7,619 nucleotides of DNA from the NCBI GenBank assembly GCA_002085265.1, contig NATI01000040.1:1-7619 (forward strand), written 5' to 3'. Numbering within the stretch: the first letter of the stretch is position 1; each line of letters starts with the position of its first letter. The stretch comes from Candidatus Omnitrophica bacterium 4484_49 (GTDB lineage Bacteria; Omnitrophota; Gorgyraeia; Kaelpiales; Kaelpiaceae). Shown piece by piece: positions 6,017 through 7,619 of the stretch. The translations under genes and the position numbers were made by a program. The notes below the pieces were generated by a model that was given only the letters and a program-made list of their open reading frames with translations, made no database searches and had not been told where the DNA came from.

Positions 6017-7143
6017 TCATATATATCCTTTTGACTGCGGAGGTTATATGTGCTCTTCCTTTCTCCTTGAATGCCACACTGAACCTTTTTCTAATATTGT
6101 GGATTATCTTTGTTCTCCGGTGTTTGATATTTAGAAAAGCTGTCTCCATTTATAATTCACTTATACCATTTTCGCTATTCTTCATTTCGCTTATTTCTTA
6201 TTCTAAGTTCAGTATTTACAGTTATCAACAATTATCCTTGATTTTTGTTTATATTTCTATATTCGTACTCAGCCAGGATTTAATCTCCAAAAAGGATATA
6301 AAAAAACTTATTCAGTTTCTGGGCCTTGTGGTTCTCGGTTATACATTAGTGGAAGCGCTTTGGATTCTCCCTTATTTAAAACAAGTTCTGAATACCACCG
6401 CAATCAAAAATATGCATCATTTAAAATACATTATCTCCAAACAAAGGACAACCGCATTTTTTCTCACTCCTAACAATCTGGGGATTTTCTTGCTATTTAC
6501 CCTCTACGCTTTCTGGGAATACAAAAATAGAATTCTAAAACATCTCTTATCTGCTGTTATAATTTATTGCCTTATAACCACTAAGTCCATCGGAGTGTGG
6601 ATATGCTTAAGTGCTGCAATTTTACTTATACTCTTCAAATCCAAACATAAAAAATACGCTCTGGGAGGTATAATCCTGTGTATATCTGCGTTAACAGTCG
6701 TAATCTGGCTGCGAAAAGACCTCATCTTTAACCCTAATAATCTTTTTTTTAATCCTTTCTATCAAAGAACAAAGATATGGGAAAGGAGTTTGATGTTTAT
6801 ATCTCAGAAGCCGATTCTGGGATACGGGATAGGGAATTTCCCCATACTATATAATCAAGGGCTTCCCCACCATATTAATCAAGAGATATATGTCCACAAT
6901 TTATTTCTACAATTCTGGTTTGAATCTGGATTAATGGGGTATATTTGGATTTTACTTTTTTACCTGTTTAGTCTTAAAGTAATATTTGAAAAGTTTACAA
7001 CTGACTTCTTCCTTACTTCCTGTTGTATAACATTTCTCATCCATAATCTATTTGATGCTTCTTTTTATCTTCCCAAGGTAGGAATTTTTTTCTGGATATT
7101 TATTTCTTTATTACTCCAGCCTGCCGACAGGCATAATATATAA
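5998..7143 (+). CDS. O-antigen ligase / polymerase-like membrane protein (Wzy_C family)
   Basis: A 381-residue inner-membrane protein with about ten to twelve hydrophobic helices. Proteins of this family join or polymerise undecaprenyl-linked glycans on the periplasmic side, as WaaL or Wzy do. The family pattern is clear: TPNNLG (157-162), then a large periplasmic loop with Arg257 and Trp261 (YQRTKIWERSL), PILGYGIGNF (272-281), and HNLFLQFWFESGLMGYI (300-316) with the His-Asn and Glu-x-Gly features. HNLFD (349-353) follows in the last helices. Ligase and polymerase cannot be told apart from sequence, and some relatives attach glycans to proteins. The ATG lacks a Shine-Dalgarno and is 16 bases from the divergent gene. 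The last residues (QPADRHNI) are encoded by a small palindrome and look appended. It could work with the two glycosyltransferases in the adjacent operon. Confidence 0.9.
   Translation: MKLLRLIIYILLTAEVICALPFSLNATLNLFLILWIIFVLRCLIFRKAVSIYNSLIPFSLFFISLISYSKFSIYSYQQLSLIFVYISIFVLSQDLISKKDIKKLIQFLGLVVLGYTLVEALWILPYLKQVLNTTAIKNMHHLKYIISKQRTTAFFLTPNNLGIFLLFTLYAFWEYKNRILKHLLSAVIIYCLITTKSIGVWICLSAAILLILFKSKHKKYALGGIILCISALTVVIWLRKDLIFNPNNLFFNPFYQRTKIWERSLMFISQKPILGYGIGNFPILYNQGLPHHINQEIYVHNLFLQFWFESGLMGYIWILLFYLFSLKVIFEKFTTDFFLTSCCITFLIHNLFDASFYLPKVGIFFWIFISLLLQPADRHNI
7119..7132. repeat. Short GC-rich palindrome at the 3' end of the ligase-like gene
   Basis: GCCTG (7119-7123) and CAGGC (7128-7132) form a 5-bp stem with a CCGA loop, in otherwise very AT-rich DNA. 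It encodes part of the protein's final QPADRHNI. No T-run follows on either strand, so it is a poor intrinsic terminator, though it may slow polymerase between convergent genes. It appears once in this window. Similar GC-rich palindromes are, from memory, often scattered in genomes of uncultured bacteria; that it belongs to such a repeat family is inference. Confidence 0.4.
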
Positions 7144-7186
7144 TGGCTGTAATTTTCCACAATTTAAAAGTTTACGGAGTACCTCA

Positions 7187-7619
7187 TCATAAAATGCTCC
7201 CACTGCTACTGTGCCTAAATAAAGGGAGGTTGCCTGAAGATACAAATTTTGACTTTAAGAAATTAAGTTCTATCTTTATTCTCCTCAACAGTTTTTTGAG
7301 AATTAATTTAAGCCCGTATTTTTTATATCTGGTTTTGAAAAACAGTATAGGATGAATAATATTCTTTTTAAAATATAAATGGTCTCTGAGGGTTAACGCA
7401 AATAAATAATTTTCTTTTATTTGTTCAGAGGTGTAATCAGGATAATTTAAAATTACTGTATTACCGCCATCGAAAAGCTCTGGTTTTTCCTCCCTTATAT
7501 ATCCACAATTTTTTGCCCAGTAATAAAAGGGAGTGCCAGGTAAAGGAGTGACAATTGAGATTTGTACATTGTCTAAAAGTCCTTCTTTTATCAGAAACTC
7601 CATAAGATTGATGTTCTTC
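7187..7619 (-). CDS. Radical SAM protein, C-terminal part (partial; gene continues past the right edge)
   Basis: Only the last 143 residues are in the window; the frame stays open to base 7619, so the start and the CxxxCxxC cluster motif are missing. The visible part begins with the end of the radical SAM barrel: NINLMEFLIKEGLLDNVQISIVTPLPGTPFYYWAKNCGYI. The TPLPGTP strand and the following helix are characteristic of radical SAM enzymes, most often those with an N-terminal cobalamin-binding domain (BchE/HpnP-like class). A basic C-terminal extension follows (KKYGLKLILKKLLRRIKIEL). An internal Met (codon at 7603-7601) is not the true start. Its stop is 43 bases from the convergent ligase-like gene, with no clear terminator between. 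The substrate is unknown, and the B12-binding domain itself is not visible here. Confidence 0.85.
   Translation of the reverse strand, partial: KNINLMEFLIKEGLLDNVQISIVTPLPGTPFYYWAKNCGYIREEKPELFDGGNTVILNYPDYTSEQIKENYLFALTLRDHLYFKKNIIHPILFFKTRYKKYGLKLILKKLLRRIKIELNFLKSKFVSSGNLPLFRHSSSGSIL

Noticed and set aside
7144..7186. Possible bidirectional terminator between the convergent ligase-like and radical SAM genes
   Set aside because: No stem followed by a T-run is visible on either strand in this gap; the only nearby hairpin (7119-7132) is short and lacks a T-tract.
7143..7355. Plus-strand reading frame of 70 codons overlapping the ligase stop as TAATG
   Set aside because: It lies almost wholly antisense to the radical SAM gene, which has clear family motifs. 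The translated product has no recognisable features, and no ribosome binding site stands out beyond the overlap.

Overview
The window is AT-rich, densely packed bacterial DNA. The genes point to an envelope that exports lipoproteins and builds lipid-linked surface glycans: a lipoprotein protease, two glycosyltransferases, an O-antigen ligase/polymerase-like protein, and a BrkB-type membrane protein. TGA is used as a stop, and starts include ATG, GTG and TTG. The lineage cannot be fixed from sequence alone. A Gram-negative-type or candidate-phylum bacterium of the Omnitrophota kind would fit the tight packing and the radical SAM/glycan mix, but this is a weak guess.

The main block (370-5981, minus strand) is one probable seven-gene operon, read in the order GT2 glycosyltransferase, panB, BrkB/YihY-type membrane protein, a small exported protein, a GT-C (PMT_2-like) glycosyltransferase, a 51-residue coiled-coil protein, and an M48 zinc-protease lipoprotein. 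Consecutive genes overlap by 8, 23 and 4 bases, are separated by 1 base, then overlap by 23 and 4 bases. This suggests extensive translational coupling. The 51-residue gene (1140-1295) has a strong Shine-Dalgarno sequence and is easily missed because of its length.

At the left end (1-373, minus strand), a complete cobalamin riboswitch lies between a good sigma-70-type promoter and an intrinsic terminator. It controls a gene that starts beyond base 1. The promoter's -35 box contains the protease gene's stop codon, so the two transcription units touch.

On the right, an O-antigen ligase-like gene (5998-7143, plus strand) diverges from the operon across only 16 bases. It converges on the 3' end of a radical SAM gene (7187-7619, minus strand) that runs off the window. 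Together these suggest a surface-glycan or envelope locus into which the pantothenate gene panB has been built. I see no clearly new multi-gene system. The least described parts are the two small proteins, the winged-helix tail on the BrkB-type protein, and the riboswitch expression platform.
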